The notes under the pieces: model-generated | Told to the model about the DNA's origin: nothing | What the model saw: the letters and a program-made list of their open reading frames with translations, nothing else | Databases searched by the model: none | In this document: positions 40,552-50,209 of the stretch, in pieces | Position numbering within the stretch: the stretch's first letter is position 1 | Layout: every line of letters starts with the position of its first letter | Position numbers and translations under genes: made by a program | Assembly: GCF_001403875.1 (NCBI RefSeq) | Contig: NZ_LN884299.1 | Coordinates: 3,747,674-3,811,673, forward strand | Direction of reading: 5' to 3' | DNA from: Paenibacillus ihumii | GTDB taxonomy: Bacteria; Bacillota; Bacilli; Paenibacillales; Paenibacillaceae | DNA length: 64,000 nt

Positions 40552-43500
40552 TTATATCATGACTTTATCCTGTTGATGCACGAACGTAGCCGTACGCAGA
40601 CCCGTAAATTTGTTCTTGACGATGAAATAGCCGTCGCCAAGCTCCATCTCTTTCTCTTGGCTTCCATACGGGAACCTCGTATTGTACAGGCTCTGTTCCT
40701 TAAGGCTGCCCAGCAGGAGGCCGGTTTGCTCCTCCCGGAGCACCTTGCCCAGACTATCCCAGTTATTGGCGAGCTCCGAGGTCTGGTCTGCCGCAATGAC
40801 GGCAGCCTTCATGCCGCGCTCATGCTTGGCGACGCGCTCGATCAATTCCTTGAGCGAATACTGGTCTCCATTGGTCAGCTCGCTTAAATTATCGATAACG
40901 AAGATGATTTGCTTCCAGGAACGCACAAGCGCGTTCAAGTCACCATTAGCCTGTCTGGTAGCCAGGAACTTGGCACGCCGGTCGTCCAGCTCCTGCTTGA
41001 CCGAATCGATGAAATCATACATATCCTCGACCTGCGACAAGTCTGTCACGCAGTTCAGCTTCATCAATTCATAGATCCCCATCGAGCTGGAATCGAGAGC
41101 ATAGACCTCCAGCCGGTCTGAACCCAGCTTCTCATCCAGCATGCTGATCCATGAGACGAGCTGCGTGCTCTTACCCGACATCGCGTCGCCGGCGACCATA
41201 ATCACCGGGGTGGCCGCCAGATCTACATAGACAGGCATCAAATCATGATCCCCGAGGCCGATGGCCAGCAGCTCTCCGCCCTGGTTAATCTCTCTCATGT
41301 CGATTTTGCTCGGCATGATCGGGATTGGTGTAGCCGGAGCAATCAGATTCTCCTTGGCGAAGAATTCGAAATCCTGGATAAGCTCTTCCATGCTCCGCTG
41401 TCTGAATTCCGGGATGGCCGTCTGGAATTCGAGCGGCGGCTTGCCGCTGACCAGCCCTCTCCCGGCCACCTTGGCCGGCTCCAGCCCCTCTGTCCGTCCA
41501 ACAATGTTGGCGTATTCCCCTTTATCCGTGAGCTGCAGCGCTACGGCCATTTTGAAATTCACGGACAGCTTGTAGCGGACAAGGGATGCATTCGTAGCGG
41601 TAACTACCATGTAAATGCCGAACTTGGAGCCTTCCCGGGCCAACGTGACCATCTTCTCGTCAATCTCTTCATAGGTCTCCGACAACGCAAAATAGTTATC
41701 AATGACGAGTACGATCGCCGGGAGCTTCCCGCCATTATGCCTGTAGTCGTTGAAGCCGTCGCTCTGGCTGTCCTCGAACAGCTTCTTGCGCTCGTCCATC
41801 ATCCTGAACAGGAATAGGACGAATTGCTGGATCGTCGACTCCTGCTCCAGGGTCATGATCCCGCCGCAATGCGGCAGCCGTTCAAACAGCTTGAAGGAGG
41901 CCCCTCCGAAATCCATGACGTACAAATGAACATCCGACGGTGAATACTTATAGGCCAGCGACATGCACAGCGACCTCAAGAGATATGTCTTGCCCGTGCC
42001 CGGGGAGCCGTATACGAACAGATTCCCTTCAGCTGCGAAATCGATCTTGAGCGGTTCCTGTAACTGTCCCCGCGGATCATCCACCAGGCCGATCGGCGCG
42101 CTGAGAATCTCTTCTTCCCCAGGCCAGCCATACTCCTGATTCAAGCCCGTACCCGGGGTGAATAAGTCATCCAGATACACGCTGTCCGGCAGCGGAGGCA
42201 GCCACGGTCCCTTCAGCGCCTGTACGGCGCTTCGCTCCGAGAATGAGATGATATGCTCAACCATGCATTTCAACTGGGAAGGCATTTCCTTGAGCGCAAT
42301 CTTCTCTTCCTCCAGCGGATAAATTTGCTCGGCGCGCCCATGGAGCGAAATTTCGTAAATGCGCTTCGCGCGATTCTCGCTCTTCAGCATTTCGCCTTCC
42401 GGGTCGTAATCGGCTCCGGAATACGCCGACTGGAACAGCTCGAAAATTTCATCGTTGCCCACCTGGATATAAGCGCGGCCAGGCTCTTTAATCATGGCCG
42501 CATCCGGCCGCTTGATGACGTCCTTACTGTCCGCCTCGTCCTGAACCTTGAGACAGATTTTGAATTTAGAGTTACTCCAGATCTGGTCGTCCACGACGCC
42601 CGCCGGCTTCTGTGTTGCCAGGATCAGATGGACGCCAAGGCTTCGGCCGACCCGTGCAGTACTGACCAGCTCCTTCATGAACTCCGGCTGGTCCTGCTTC
42701 AACTCAGCGAACTCATCCGCAATCATGATTAGATGAGGAATTGCAGGCATCCGGCCATCCTCGTTCTGGCTGTAATAGAGCTTCTGGTATCTGTCTATGT
42801 TGTTTACCCCATATTCGGAGAACACACGCTGCCGCCGCATCAGCTCGCTCTTTATGGACAAGAGCGCACGGGTCGTCTGATTGCCCCCGAGATTCGTGAT
42901 CGTGCCGACCAGATGCGGCATGCCCTTGAAGATGTCGGCCATGCCGCCGCCTTTATAGTCAATCAGTACGAATACGACATCATGCGGATGATAGTTAATT
43001 GCCAGGGAAATAATGATGCTCTGCAGAAGCTCACTCTTCCCCGAGCCCGTCGTCCCGGCCACCAGTCCATGCGGGCCGTGTCCGGTCTCGTGCATGTCAA
43101 GATGGAACAGGCTGCCTCCAGCCTTAACGCCGATCGGCACGCTCATGCCCTTGAAGGGCTTGTTCCTCGTCCATCGGGACAGCAAATCAACTTCCTCCGT
43201 CGTCTTGGCCTGCAGCATATCAAGCAGCGTCAGCGAGGTCGGCAGCGCAAAGTTGGCACTCGAATTTTTGATCCGCAGCGGCGCCATCATGCGCGCTGCC
43301 TGCTCCAGCTGCGGCATATGAACCTGATCCGGAATAAAAGTCGATTTCTCGCCAGTCTCCCGGTCGGCCAGCTCGCCGTTCTTGCCCTGAACGATGATAA
43401 CCTGCTTGCAGTTCATCGGCAGATAGGCCTGATTCTTGGCGATATATACCGATGACACCCCAAGCGATGCGCACTTGTTGTACAAATATTTGTTAATCGG

Positions 43501-44466
43501 CTCCTCCTCTAAGAGTGAAGGATCTTCGATGATGAAGACGAAATGCGGAAGCGGACTTCCTCCAACCTCTTTGCGCTCGCGCTCCTTCAGCACCTCGTTC
43601 AATCCGCCAAGCACCTGATGCGCAATCGCCTTGCCGCATAGCAGGAACCTCGCATCGAACCCGTCCGTCCATAAATGCGGCAGCTGCCGGAGCCAGTTCC
43701 ACTTCTCCAGCCCTTCCTCGGCAGCCAGTACGACGATGCGCACATCATCGTATCCATGATGCGTTACAAGCTGCAGCAGCATCTGCGTCACAATTGCAAA
43801 CGTTCTTTCTTCCTCGCCGGCGATGCCGCAAATTTCCGAAGTCATCAGATGGATTGACACAGGCACATCCTGAACCCGCTCGAATTCGAGAGCCAGTCTC
43901 TGCGGCTCCATGATCAGCGGATCGCTCTCCATGATAATCGCCTGCTTCGTATATTTGATGTGCAGCGCCGAAGGAACACTCCCGACCCCGAGCCGGAGCG
44001 ACAGAAAGTCCGGAGAAGAGGGAGTACGCTCCCACAACCGGTTATCGATGTCCTGGATGCGCTGCAGACAGGCCGCAGGCTCGGGATTCATCTCATTCAT
44101 CGCTTTGATCTGCTGTTCTCTGGCCAGCATCAGCTCGCTGCGGGTATCCGCGATAAATTGCAGATACTTCTGCTCGCGCTCCTTCTTCTTCTTCCGGTAC
44201 TTCTTGATTTGCGAAGCGGCGGTGGCTAGCGATACGACCAGCGTCATTACGGTCATCGCGATGGACAGCATCATGAACATCGATTGATACGTCAAAGCGA
44301 GCAATAGTGTAATGACCAGCATCACGACCGGCGGAGCCAATAACGTGAACCAGGAAATTTCCGGCTTCTCGTAAGCATGAGGCGGATTGGGAATTTCGAT
44401 TTCTCCGCTGGGCATTTCCGGCAGGAAACGGGGCTGACGGCTAAATTCATATTTTTCGTTAATCAT
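40552..44466 (-). CDS. essC: type VII secretion ATPase EssC
   Basis: 1304 residues. Two membrane spans (~40-85) precede three FtsK/SpoIIIE-like ATPase domains. D1 has Walker A AGTTGSGKSELL (~467-478) and Walker B MIADEF. D2 has YGSPGTGKTYLL (~817-828). D3 has AGDAMSGKSTQL (~1090-1101). EssC/EccC is the motor and substrate receptor of type VII secretion; D3 and the C-terminus usually select WXG100/LXG substrates. The N-terminal FHA domains of Bacillus and Staphylococcus EssC (~200 residues) are missing, and the protein starts close to the membrane. The WXG100 genes follow directly. It is intact. Confidence 0.95.
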   Translation of the reverse strand: MINEKYEFSRQPRFLPEMPSGEIEIPNPPHAYEKPEISWFTLLAPPVVMLVITLLLALTYQSMFMMLSIAMTVMTLVVSLATAASQIKKYRKKKKEREQKYLQFIADTRSELMLAREQQIKAMNEMNPEPAACLQRIQDIDNRLWERTPSSPDFLSLRLGVGSVPSALHIKYTKQAIIMESDPLIMEPQRLALEFERVQDVPVSIHLMTSEICGIAGEEERTFAIVTQMLLQLVTHHGYDDVRIVVLAAEEGLEKWNWLRQLPHLWTDGFDARFLLCGKAIAHQVLGGLNEVLKERERKEVGGSPLPHFVFIIEDPSLLEEEPINKYLYNKCASLGVSSVYIAKNQAYLPMNCKQVIIVQGKNGELADRETGEKSTFIPDQVHMPQLEQAARMMAPLRIKNSSANFALPTSLTLLDMLQAKTTEEVDLLSRWTRNKPFKGMSVPIGVKAGGSLFHLDMHETGHGPHGLVAGTTGSGKSELLQSIIISLAINYHPHDVVFVLIDYKGGGMADIFKGMPHLVGTITNLGGNQTTRALLSIKSELMRRQRVFSEYGVNNIDRYQKLYYSQNEDGRMPAIPHLIMIADEFAELKQDQPEFMKELVSTARVGRSLGVHLILATQKPAGVVDDQIWSNSKFKICLKVQDEADSKDVIKRPDAAMIKEPGRAYIQVGNDEIFELFQSAYSGADYDPEGEMLKSENRAKRIYEISLHGRAEQIYPLEEEKIALKEMPSQLKCMVEHIISFSERSAVQALKGPWLPPLPDSVYLDDLFTPGTGLNQEYGWPGEEEILSAPIGLVDDPRGQLQEPLKIDFAAEGNLFVYGSPGTGKTYLLRSLCMSLAYKYSPSDVHLYVMDFGGASFKLFERLPHCGGIMTLEQESTIQQFVLFLFRMMDERKKLFEDSQSDGFNDYRHNGGKLPAIVLVIDNYFALSETYEEIDEKMVTLAREGSKFGIYMVVTATNASLVRYKLSVNFKMAVALQLTDKGEYANIVGRTEGLEPAKVAGRGLVSGKPPLEFQTAIPEFRQRSMEELIQDFEFFAKENLIAPATPIPIMPSKIDMREINQGGELLAIGLGDHDLMPVYVDLAATPVIMVAGDAMSGKSTQLVSWISMLDEKLGSDRLEVYALDSSSMGIYELMKLNCVTDLSQVEDMYDFIDSVKQELDDRRAKFLATRQANGDLNALVRSWKQIIFVIDNLSELTNGDQYSLKELIERVAKHERGMKAAVIAADQTSELANNWDSLGKVLREEQTGLLLGSLKEQSLYNTRFPYGSQEKEMELGDGYFIVKNKFTGLRTATFVHQQDKVMI

Positions 44467-44473
44467 AATTACC

Positions 44474-45301
44474 TCACGACATATTAATGACTTTCTCCGC
44501 TTGGCCGCCGGTCAGCGACATCTTGTGCCATTCGAACCGGCTGCTGAAATAGATCGTGTCGCCTAGAATATGAATATGATCGGCGCTGTCCCCGCAGATG
44601 CGGATCTTGCTGCCCGTGCTCGGATCAATGCGATAGACCGAGCTGTCATTGCTGCGGTTGGCGCAATAGATATAACGCCCGTCGCTATTCAGGCTATTCG
44701 GCGACACGTCTGCGTAGACCCGGGCCTCCCCGGTCTGCAGATACAGCGCGGTCAGCAGGTACTGATTCTTGGCATCGGCAAACAGCAGGTTGTCGCCGAT
44801 TTTGAGCAGCTGGACGGCTGCGGAGTCCGAAAGCTGCTCCCGGCTGCTGCCAGTGACGCTGCATGACCGGATACCATGCTGAGTTGCGTAATACACCTGC
44901 TCCTCATCCACAACAAAGCATTCGACTGGCTCATCCGTAATCCGGGATTCTTTTCTCCCATCTAGAAGGCAGCGGTACAGCTTATGATCGGTCTCGCTCT
45001 TGTAATACAGCCAATCGCCATTCAGAACCAGGCCGCAGCAAGGACGGTCAAGAAGAAGCTGGGAGCTTGCTGCAGCAAGGTCCCACCGGTATAACCGGTG
45101 CCCCTGGCTCTGATCGCTGTAATAAATGGTGTTCTCCCTGCGGTTCATGAACCAGAAGACCCCGTCCAGGAGGCGTTGATCGCCAGCCCCCCCGCTTCTC
45201 AGATAGGTTCCGGAATAGCTGCGGATATCGGTGAGAAGCAGCTTGTCCCCGGCCTCGCAGATCAGCCCGCCGGTGCTGATGTTATAATTCATGCGATTCA
45301 C
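44474..45301 (-). CDS. DUF5050-type beta-propeller protein
   Basis: 275 residues of repeating four-stranded blades with Y/W-rich motifs (GDWLYYKSETDHKLYRCLLD; DGRYIYCANRSNDSSVYRID; GDTIYFSSRFEWHKMSLTGG), typical of DUF5050/TolB-like propellers. No signal peptide or membrane anchor is seen, so a cytosolic or machine-bound scaffold is likely. It lies 7 bp upstream of essC and 9 bp after esaB, an unusual insertion between two core type VII genes. Binding partner unknown. Confidence 0.78.
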   Translation of the reverse strand: MNRMNYNISTGGLICEAGDKLLLTDIRSYSGTYLRSGGAGDQRLLDGVFWFMNRRENTIYYSDQSQGHRLYRWDLAAASSQLLLDRPCCGLVLNGDWLYYKSETDHKLYRCLLDGRKESRITDEPVECFVVDEEQVYYATQHGIRSCSVTGSSREQLSDSAAVQLLKIGDNLLFADAKNQYLLTALYLQTGEARVYADVSPNSLNSDGRYIYCANRSNDSSVYRIDPSTGSKIRICGDSADHIHILGDTIYFSSRFEWHKMSLTGGQAEKVINMS

Positions 45302-45310
45302 CCCTTACTT

Positions 45311-45541
45311 CTAAATAAGAGTCAGCAGCGCCCCGAAGCCTACGCCTTCCTCCTCCAGCGTTCGGGAGGGATCGAGTATGCGCCCTAGCGGCTCGGCCTG
45401 AAGCCGATGCTCCGGGGTGATGGACAGGCCTAGCGCTTCGGACAGCATGCTCAGAAGCTCTTCTGAGGTAACGAACGAAGGCACCTTCAATTCCTTGGAA
45501 TAACCCTCCCCGGTTTGAAACGTTACCATGACATAATCCAT
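45311..45541 (-). CDS. esaB: EsaB/YukD ubiquitin-like protein
   Basis: 76 residues with the YukD ubiquitin-like pattern: VMVTFQTGEGYSKELKVPSF, a helix SEELLSMLSEALGL and LEEEGVGFGALLTLI. EsaB/YukD is a small cytosolic regulator and component of firmicute type VII systems. It follows the Tad-type genes by 18 bp and precedes the propeller and essC, so it marks the junction of the two modules. Confidence 0.85.
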   Translation of the reverse strand: MDYVMVTFQTGEGYSKELKVPSFVTSEELLSMLSEALGLSITPEHRLQAEPLGRILDPSRTLEEEGVGFGALLTLI

Positions 45542-45559
45542 CCTTTTCTCGCCTCCCTT

Positions 45560-46063
45560 TTAGTTCTTGACCGACAGAGTAAGCTCACGCTCGGACTCCA
45601 GCTGATAAGCGACGTCCTGTCTGGCATTCTCGGCCAGCCGCAGGTATTTGGTCTGGAACTTGTATTCGGATTGCGCTTTAAGCTGGGCCTTCGTGTATAT
45701 TTGCCCGGTCTCTTCATGGATCTTCTCTACAAAATCCACGGTCACTGTGAAATCGTTGTATTTGCCATCCGTAGATGTGAAGGTGAGCTCACGCGAGCTC
45801 GTCCCTTGATTTGTCCAGGTCAGCTTCAAGGCATCACTGAATGCCACCGCGAAATAGCTCACGAATTTTTCCTCATTGACCTTTGCATCCAAATCTCTAT
45901 GAGACTCATAGATCAGACTGCGATCCTTTGCTGAACGCGCAGCATTGCCAAGGGCTGTTCCCAGCACAATCTTCTCTTTCCCCAAATTCAAGAGCTCTAC
46001 CATAGGCTCCAGGAATACAGACAGCAGTAAAAGCAGCAGCATGGCTATAGCAATGTTTCTCAT
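45560..46063 (-). CDS. TadE/TadF-like membrane-anchored protein 2
   Basis: 167 residues with an N-terminal hydrophobic helix (IAIAMLLLLLLSVFLEPMVE) and a soluble exterior domain. In Tad loci minor pseudopilins TadE/TadF are encoded after the TadB/C membrane proteins, as here. The sequence is too diverged for a firm family call. It ends 18 bp before esaB. Confidence 0.6.
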   Translation of the reverse strand: MRNIAIAMLLLLLLSVFLEPMVELLNLGKEKIVLGTALGNAARSAKDRSLIYESHRDLDAKVNEEKFVSYFAVAFSDALKLTWTNQGTSSRELTFTSTDGKYNDFTVTVDFVEKIHEETGQIYTKAQLKAQSEYKFQTKYLRLAENARQDVAYQLESERELTLSVKN

Positions 46064-46071
46064 AGTCCCTC

Positions 46072-46575
46072 TTATTCGAGTTTAAGGTTAAGATATTCGT
46101 CATAATATAAGTCCTTGTAATGCTTAAGCCCCGTCGTCGTGAGAGAGAAGGAAACCGGAATCTCCTGCTCGTATTTCTCCCCCCACAGCTTGATGCTCAG
46201 CGGATACACTGCCTTAATCGTCACTGTAACAGGGAGGCCCCGCTGGTTATAAGGCTTCTCCAGATCTGACACGTACTCGTATAACGATGCATCATCCCAA
46301 CCCTCAGCGGAATGCTCCCCTCCCCCTTCCTTCACAGCGGAAATCACGATTTGGTTGGCCTTATCCCGGTAGACCGGACGCTTGCTCAGCTTCTCGAGCA
46401 CGGCATCCTTGTATTCGTGCTTCAGGTAGTTATCACTGGCCACCGCCTGTGACAGATTGAATGTCTCGACCACCAGAGTCATATACCAGGGGATGAAATA
46501 AATGAAGTTCGTAAACAACAAAATGGCTACCGAAACGAGAATAGAGACAAGAATCGATTTAGCAAATGCGCGCAT
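46072..46575 (-). CDS. TadE/TadF-like membrane-anchored protein 1
   Basis: 167 residues, one N-terminal membrane helix (ILVSILVSVAILLFTNFIYF) then a soluble domain with repeated beta strands (VTVTIKAVYPLSIKLWGEKY). Its length equals that of the next gene, 8 bp away. Position after a Flp-like gene supports a minor-pilin role. There is no clear prepilin cleavage motif, so the assignment rests on layout and topology. Confidence 0.58.
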   Translation of the reverse strand: MRAFAKSILVSILVSVAILLFTNFIYFIPWYMTLVVETFNLSQAVASDNYLKHEYKDAVLEKLSKRPVYRDKANQIVISAVKEGGGEHSAEGWDDASLYEYVSDLEKPYNQRGLPVTVTIKAVYPLSIKLWGEKYEQEIPVSFSLTTTGLKHYKDLYYDEYLNLKLE

Positions 46576-46609
46576 TTCATTTCACCTGTGCCTTATGTAA
46601 TGGCCTGCT

Positions 46610-46837
46610 TTAAGACGTCATATCCTCGATCGCTTTCATGAACATTTGCCATACCTCTCTGATCCATTGCTCCAAGAAGGTATCCCGGATCAAGGTTGCG
46701 GCAAAGGCAATAACGACGATAATAGCGACGGTGATCGCGATTTGCTTCACACCGATTTCTCCGCGATCCTCCTTCCAGAAGGAGAGTTTCTTCTCACCCT
46801 CCCGCTTACTTTGCTGCTTGCGATTTTGATATTCCAT
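46610..46837 (-). CDS. Flp-like small membrane protein
   Basis: 75 residues: basic N-terminus, then RGEIGVKQIAITVAIIVVIA as a single hydrophobic helix and a short amphipathic tail. Size, topology and position between TadC and TadE-like genes fit a Flp-type pilin, and a prepilin peptidase is encoded at 53543. The exact G|xxxxE/Y cleavage consensus is not obvious, so it could also be a structural subunit that is not processed. Confidence 0.6.
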   Translation of the reverse strand: MEYQNRKQQSKREGEKKLSFWKEDRGEIGVKQIAITVAIIVVIAFAATLIRDTFLEQWIREVWQMFMKAIEDMTS

Positions 46838-46884
46838 ACACGATGCCCTCCCTAAATTTTTTTAAATGAATAGATATTACCGGT

Positions 46885-47766
46885 TTATTGAAACATTTTG
46901 ATGGAATCCAAGATGGTGAATAAGTAGTAAATCGCAATGTAGACAACCAGTACCAGAATCAGGATAATCTGAATCCGTGAATTGGTCCGCTGCCTTTTCT
47001 CCAAATCCTCTTCCAGGGCCACAATGCGGTAGCTGTCTACTTCGTTCTTGAGATAGACCATTTGCGATATATTGTCATAGCCTTTGAGCCGGGTCTCCAT
47101 CAAGTCGCAGAATTTAATGATGTAGTGGATCGGGACCCGCTTCTTCAGCTGCTTAAGCGCATATTCTTCACCGTACTCAATGTTGTCGAGCATCACGCCG
47201 AGCTCCTCCGCCATATCATTGTTCGCGTTCGGCAGATAGTCCCGGATCACGTCAGCAAGATAAATGTTGACTGACTTCGAATACTGGTAATACACCATGC
47301 TGTAGAAGGCTGGAAAATCAAACGCGATGTTCTTGTTCTTGCGCTCGATCTTCTGCTCCATCTCCGAAATCGGGTACAGCCATCCAAGTACGATGAATAT
47401 AGCCGTTACATAGCCAAGCAATGGGTTGGCGCTCATGAAGATGGCTGTAACGATGACTCCAGCGGCAGCGTAAAATATTTGCTCCGCCCGCAGCTCCTCG
47501 GGCTTCATCTGCAGGTCGAGCCGGTCGATCATTTTCTGGTAGCGCATTCGCTCCGCGTTCCCTAGCAGCCTGCTCACGTATTTGGCCGCAAATTGCCTCT
47601 TGAACTCCCGCAGCTTATCGTTGAACTGAGCATTCTTGCGCTCCTTCAGGTATCTGCGGTTGCGCTTCTTCTGCTTCCCCTGCACGGGCTTAAAGAAGGG
47701 ATAGAAGAATACCTTTACCAAATAAAGTATGGCGGCAAGTGCACTGAGCTTGGCAAGCATCGTCAT
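46885..47766 (-). CDS. tadC: TadC-like type II secretion F-family membrane protein
   Basis: 293 residues. Hydrophobic segments at ~5-20, ~100-120, ~120-140 and the C-terminus (IQIILILVLVVYIAIYYLFT) surround cytoplasmic helical bundles, as in GspF/TadC platform proteins. These couple the CpaF ATPase to pilin extraction. The ATG overlaps the TadB-like stop by 4 bp, so TadB and TadC are made together. Intact. Confidence 0.8.
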   Translation of the reverse strand: MTMLAKLSALAAILYLVKVFFYPFFKPVQGKQKKRNRRYLKERKNAQFNDKLREFKRQFAAKYVSRLLGNAERMRYQKMIDRLDLQMKPEELRAEQIFYAAAGVIVTAIFMSANPLLGYVTAIFIVLGWLYPISEMEQKIERKNKNIAFDFPAFYSMVYYQYSKSVNIYLADVIRDYLPNANNDMAEELGVMLDNIEYGEEYALKQLKKRVPIHYIIKFCDLMETRLKGYDNISQMVYLKNEVDSYRIVALEEDLEKRQRTNSRIQIILILVLVVYIAIYYLFTILDSIKMFQ

Positions 47767-48746
47767 TTCCTGTCACTCCCCGGCCCCAGATTGCCTTGGA
47801 GCGCCTGTGTGCGGGCAAAGCTGAGGCATATGATGCTGATCATAACCGTGTTGATCATTTTGCCGAAGGTGCTGTCCAGCATGAACTCTCTGAAATCATC
47901 CACTGTCAAGGCGTATAGAAAGAACAGAATGATAACGACGGTCTTCAATAAAAAGTCCCGGTTCATCTTCCGGAAGATCCGATCCTTCCGGGCATTGATT
48001 TCGCGCAATACCGCATTCTCATCCACGATATCGAGAAAGATATCAGCCATGCCCTTGCGTTCGTTGTATTCGAAGACAATCGCTTTCTTGGCGAAGTTGT
48101 CGAACTTGGGTCCAAGCTGGCGGTTCAGCAGCTGAATCGCCTGCTTGAACGAGTAGCCGTTGTTCTCGCAGTTATCGATGAACTGCTGGAAATAGGGGCG
48201 GATAGCTGGTTTGATGTACTCGTCGCTTTCCATGACCTTCTTAATCGCCACCAGCACGCCTTCCCGGGCCAGGGGACAAATAATGTCCTCGGCATCCATG
48301 ATGCTCTCCAGCTTCTCGGCCTTGATGGCCTTGGACTGCATGACGAAGTAGGTCAGCAGTCCGATGAAGATCGCCACGGTCACAACTACGGCCAGAGTGA
48401 CGTTCTTCATGAAGACCACAATGATCAGGACGACGATCGCAAAAGCGATGCATAATAGCGAAGTGAAGCTCTCCAGCGTCAGCGGCAGGTTGAAGTCGAG
48501 AATGAGCCCTTCGACGAGCCGATTGTATTTGGCGTAAATATTCTCCTTCTGCTTGACGATGCGCTCCTTCTTGACCCGCTCCACGTAACGCTTCGTATTG
48601 TACCTGCCGAGATGCTCGGCCAGCGTATCGAGCATCCCGAGAATGAAACGGCCGCTGCCCTCGAAGAACCGGACCTCGAATATGGTGTTAAAGACGATGA
48701 ATGCAGCAATCCCCAAAGATAAACTAATGATTGAATTGGTATCCAT
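47763..48746 (-). CDS. tadB: TadB-like type II secretion F-family membrane protein
   Basis: About 327 residues. Hydrophobic segments at the N-terminus (IISLSLGIAAFIVFNTIF) and ~90-140 (IAFAIVVLIIVVFMKNVTLA; VVTVAIFIGLLTYFVMQ), plus a C-terminal pair, enclose the cytoplasmic GspF-like domain (ENNGYSFKQAIQLLNRQLGP). The ATG at 48746 has GAGGAG 10 nt upstream; the ATG at 48755 is too close to that site. It overlaps cpaF by ~23 bp. Paired with TadC in the inner-membrane platform. Confidence 0.82.
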   Translation of the reverse strand: MDTNSIISLSLGIAAFIVFNTIFEVRFFEGSGRFILGMLDTLAEHLGRYNTKRYVERVKKERIVKQKENIYAKYNRLVEGLILDFNLPLTLESFTSLLCIAFAIVVLIIVVFMKNVTLAVVVTVAIFIGLLTYFVMQSKAIKAEKLESIMDAEDIICPLAREGVLVAIKKVMESDEYIKPAIRPYFQQFIDNCENNGYSFKQAIQLLNRQLGPKFDNFAKKAIVFEYNERKGMADIFLDIVDENAVLREINARKDRIFRKMNRDFLLKTVVIILFFLYALTVDDFREFMLDSTFGKMINTVMISIICLSFARTQALQGNLGPGSDRK

Positions 48747-50193
48747 CGAATCCATACTCCTCTATTTCATCTTCCCCCGGCGGTCTGGTCAGAAACTCGA
48801 ACCGGCTGCGCTTGATCCCCGCCTTGATCATCGTCTGCTGCACCTTCTCGGACAGCATTCCGACGCGTTTATGCTTGCCGATGATCTTGAGCACGCGCTG
48901 AGTTCCTTCCTCCTCCAGGACGTCCTCCGATATGAACCTGTATATCGGATTCACGATCGGCTCCAGCCCCTCGGAGCCTAATACCTCCGAAATGGAGGTG
49001 ACCTTCCTTGTCCCGTCGGCCAGCTTCTCCTGGAACACGATGAACTTGACAGCGCTGCAAATATTGCGGAGCGCCAGCTCCGCCGGCTCATTGGAAGCCA
49101 TCAGGTAAGCGGTGAGGAAGCGGAAAATCGCTTCCCGGTCCCCTTCGGCATGCAGCGTCGTGAAGAAGAAGTGACCGGTCTGTGCGGCACGCAGCGCAGT
49201 AGCAAATTCCCCAGGCGTTCTTAGCTCGCCCGGTCCGATCCAATGGGGCGACTGCCTCATGGCATTGATCAGCAGATTCTCCATGGTGGCCGGACTCGCG
49301 TCATCATCATCGGGTACGGATTCGTACTGCAGCACGTCGTTGATGATTCTTCCGTGCTCGCTGTTGCCTTCCCGCTGCAGCAGCCGCATTTCCGACGGAT
49401 TCTCGATCGTAATGATCCGGGAGAGCGGATTGATCTCCTTGACCATCATTTCATTAAGCGTCGTCTTTCCGCTGCCTGTCGGGCCTACTGTAATCCAGGA
49501 GAGGTCAGCCTTGGGCAGCAGGGATAGCAGCTTGAACATATTGACGGAGAACGATTCATTCCGCAGCATCATCTCCGGTGTGATGCTCTTCTTGCTGAAT
49601 TTCCGAATGACCACCGCCGGCATATCATAAGGCGAGATATCCGCATGGGTGGCGTTAACGCGGTATCCTTCGATCGTACGAGCGTTGACCATCGGGATTT
49701 TCGGTGTGAGCCGCACCTTCGAGACGCCGAGGAGCTTGGATATAATCCGCTCCAGATGCTCCCGGTCGATGAAATGCTGGTCCCAAGGGAGCGTCTTCCC
49801 TCCGCTCTCCACGAAAATCTGATCCGTCCCGTTGATGCGGATTTCATCGATCGACGGGTCCTCCATCGCCTTCGTGATCGGGCCATAGTGGGTGATCTCG
49901 TTGGTCAGCGCCAGCTTTAGCTCGACAAGCTCATAATAGCCCTCGACAATCGGCTTCTGTGAATCGACGAATTCGTTAATGTAGGATTTGGTCATCTCGC
50001 GCTTGCGGGCGGGGTCACTCTCTCGGCGGAAGGCGTGGGTCGCCACCTTGTTTATGTATTTCTGACATAGCTCCAGCGCTTCCTCGAACTGAATCGTGTT
50101 GTACTTATTCTTCAGTTCCTCCATATCTTCGGTCTTGTTGATCTGGTGCGCTACTTTAAGCTGCATGTCGCTGATTTTTGCACGGGTGAGCAT
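48724..50193 (-). CDS. cpaF: CpaF/TadA-type secretion ATPase
   Basis: 489 residues of the type II/IV secretion ATPase superfamily. Walker A is VGPTGSGKTTLNEMM (~236-250), followed by ITIENPSEMRLL (Asp/Glu box) and the His-containing AALRAAQTGHFFFTTLHAEG block. Helical N-terminal ~100 residues and a central DEIRINGTDQIFVES are typical of CpaF. This hexameric ATPase powers Tad pilus assembly. Start is the ATG after AGGGAGGGATACGATAA. It is the second energy source of the locus alongside EssC. Confidence 0.93.
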   Translation of the reverse strand: MLTRAKISDMQLKVAHQINKTEDMEELKNKYNTIQFEEALELCQKYINKVATHAFRRESDPARKREMTKSYINEFVDSQKPIVEGYYELVELKLALTNEITHYGPITKAMEDPSIDEIRINGTDQIFVESGGKTLPWDQHFIDREHLERIISKLLGVSKVRLTPKIPMVNARTIEGYRVNATHADISPYDMPAVVIRKFSKKSITPEMMLRNESFSVNMFKLLSLLPKADLSWITVGPTGSGKTTLNEMMVKEINPLSRIITIENPSEMRLLQREGNSEHGRIINDVLQYESVPDDDDASPATMENLLINAMRQSPHWIGPGELRTPGEFATALRAAQTGHFFFTTLHAEGDREAIFRFLTAYLMASNEPAELALRNICSAVKFIVFQEKLADGTRKVTSISEVLGSEGLEPIVNPIYRFISEDVLEEEGTQRVLKIIGKHKRVGMLSEKVQQTMIKAGIKRSRFEFLTRPPGEDEIEEYGFDGYQFNH

Positions 50194-50209
50194 TTATCGT
50201 ATCCCTCCC

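Noticed and set aside
40557..43702. Antisense and alternative frames across essC
   Set aside because: The EssC frame carries three intact ATPase domains; the others are GC-frame shadows.
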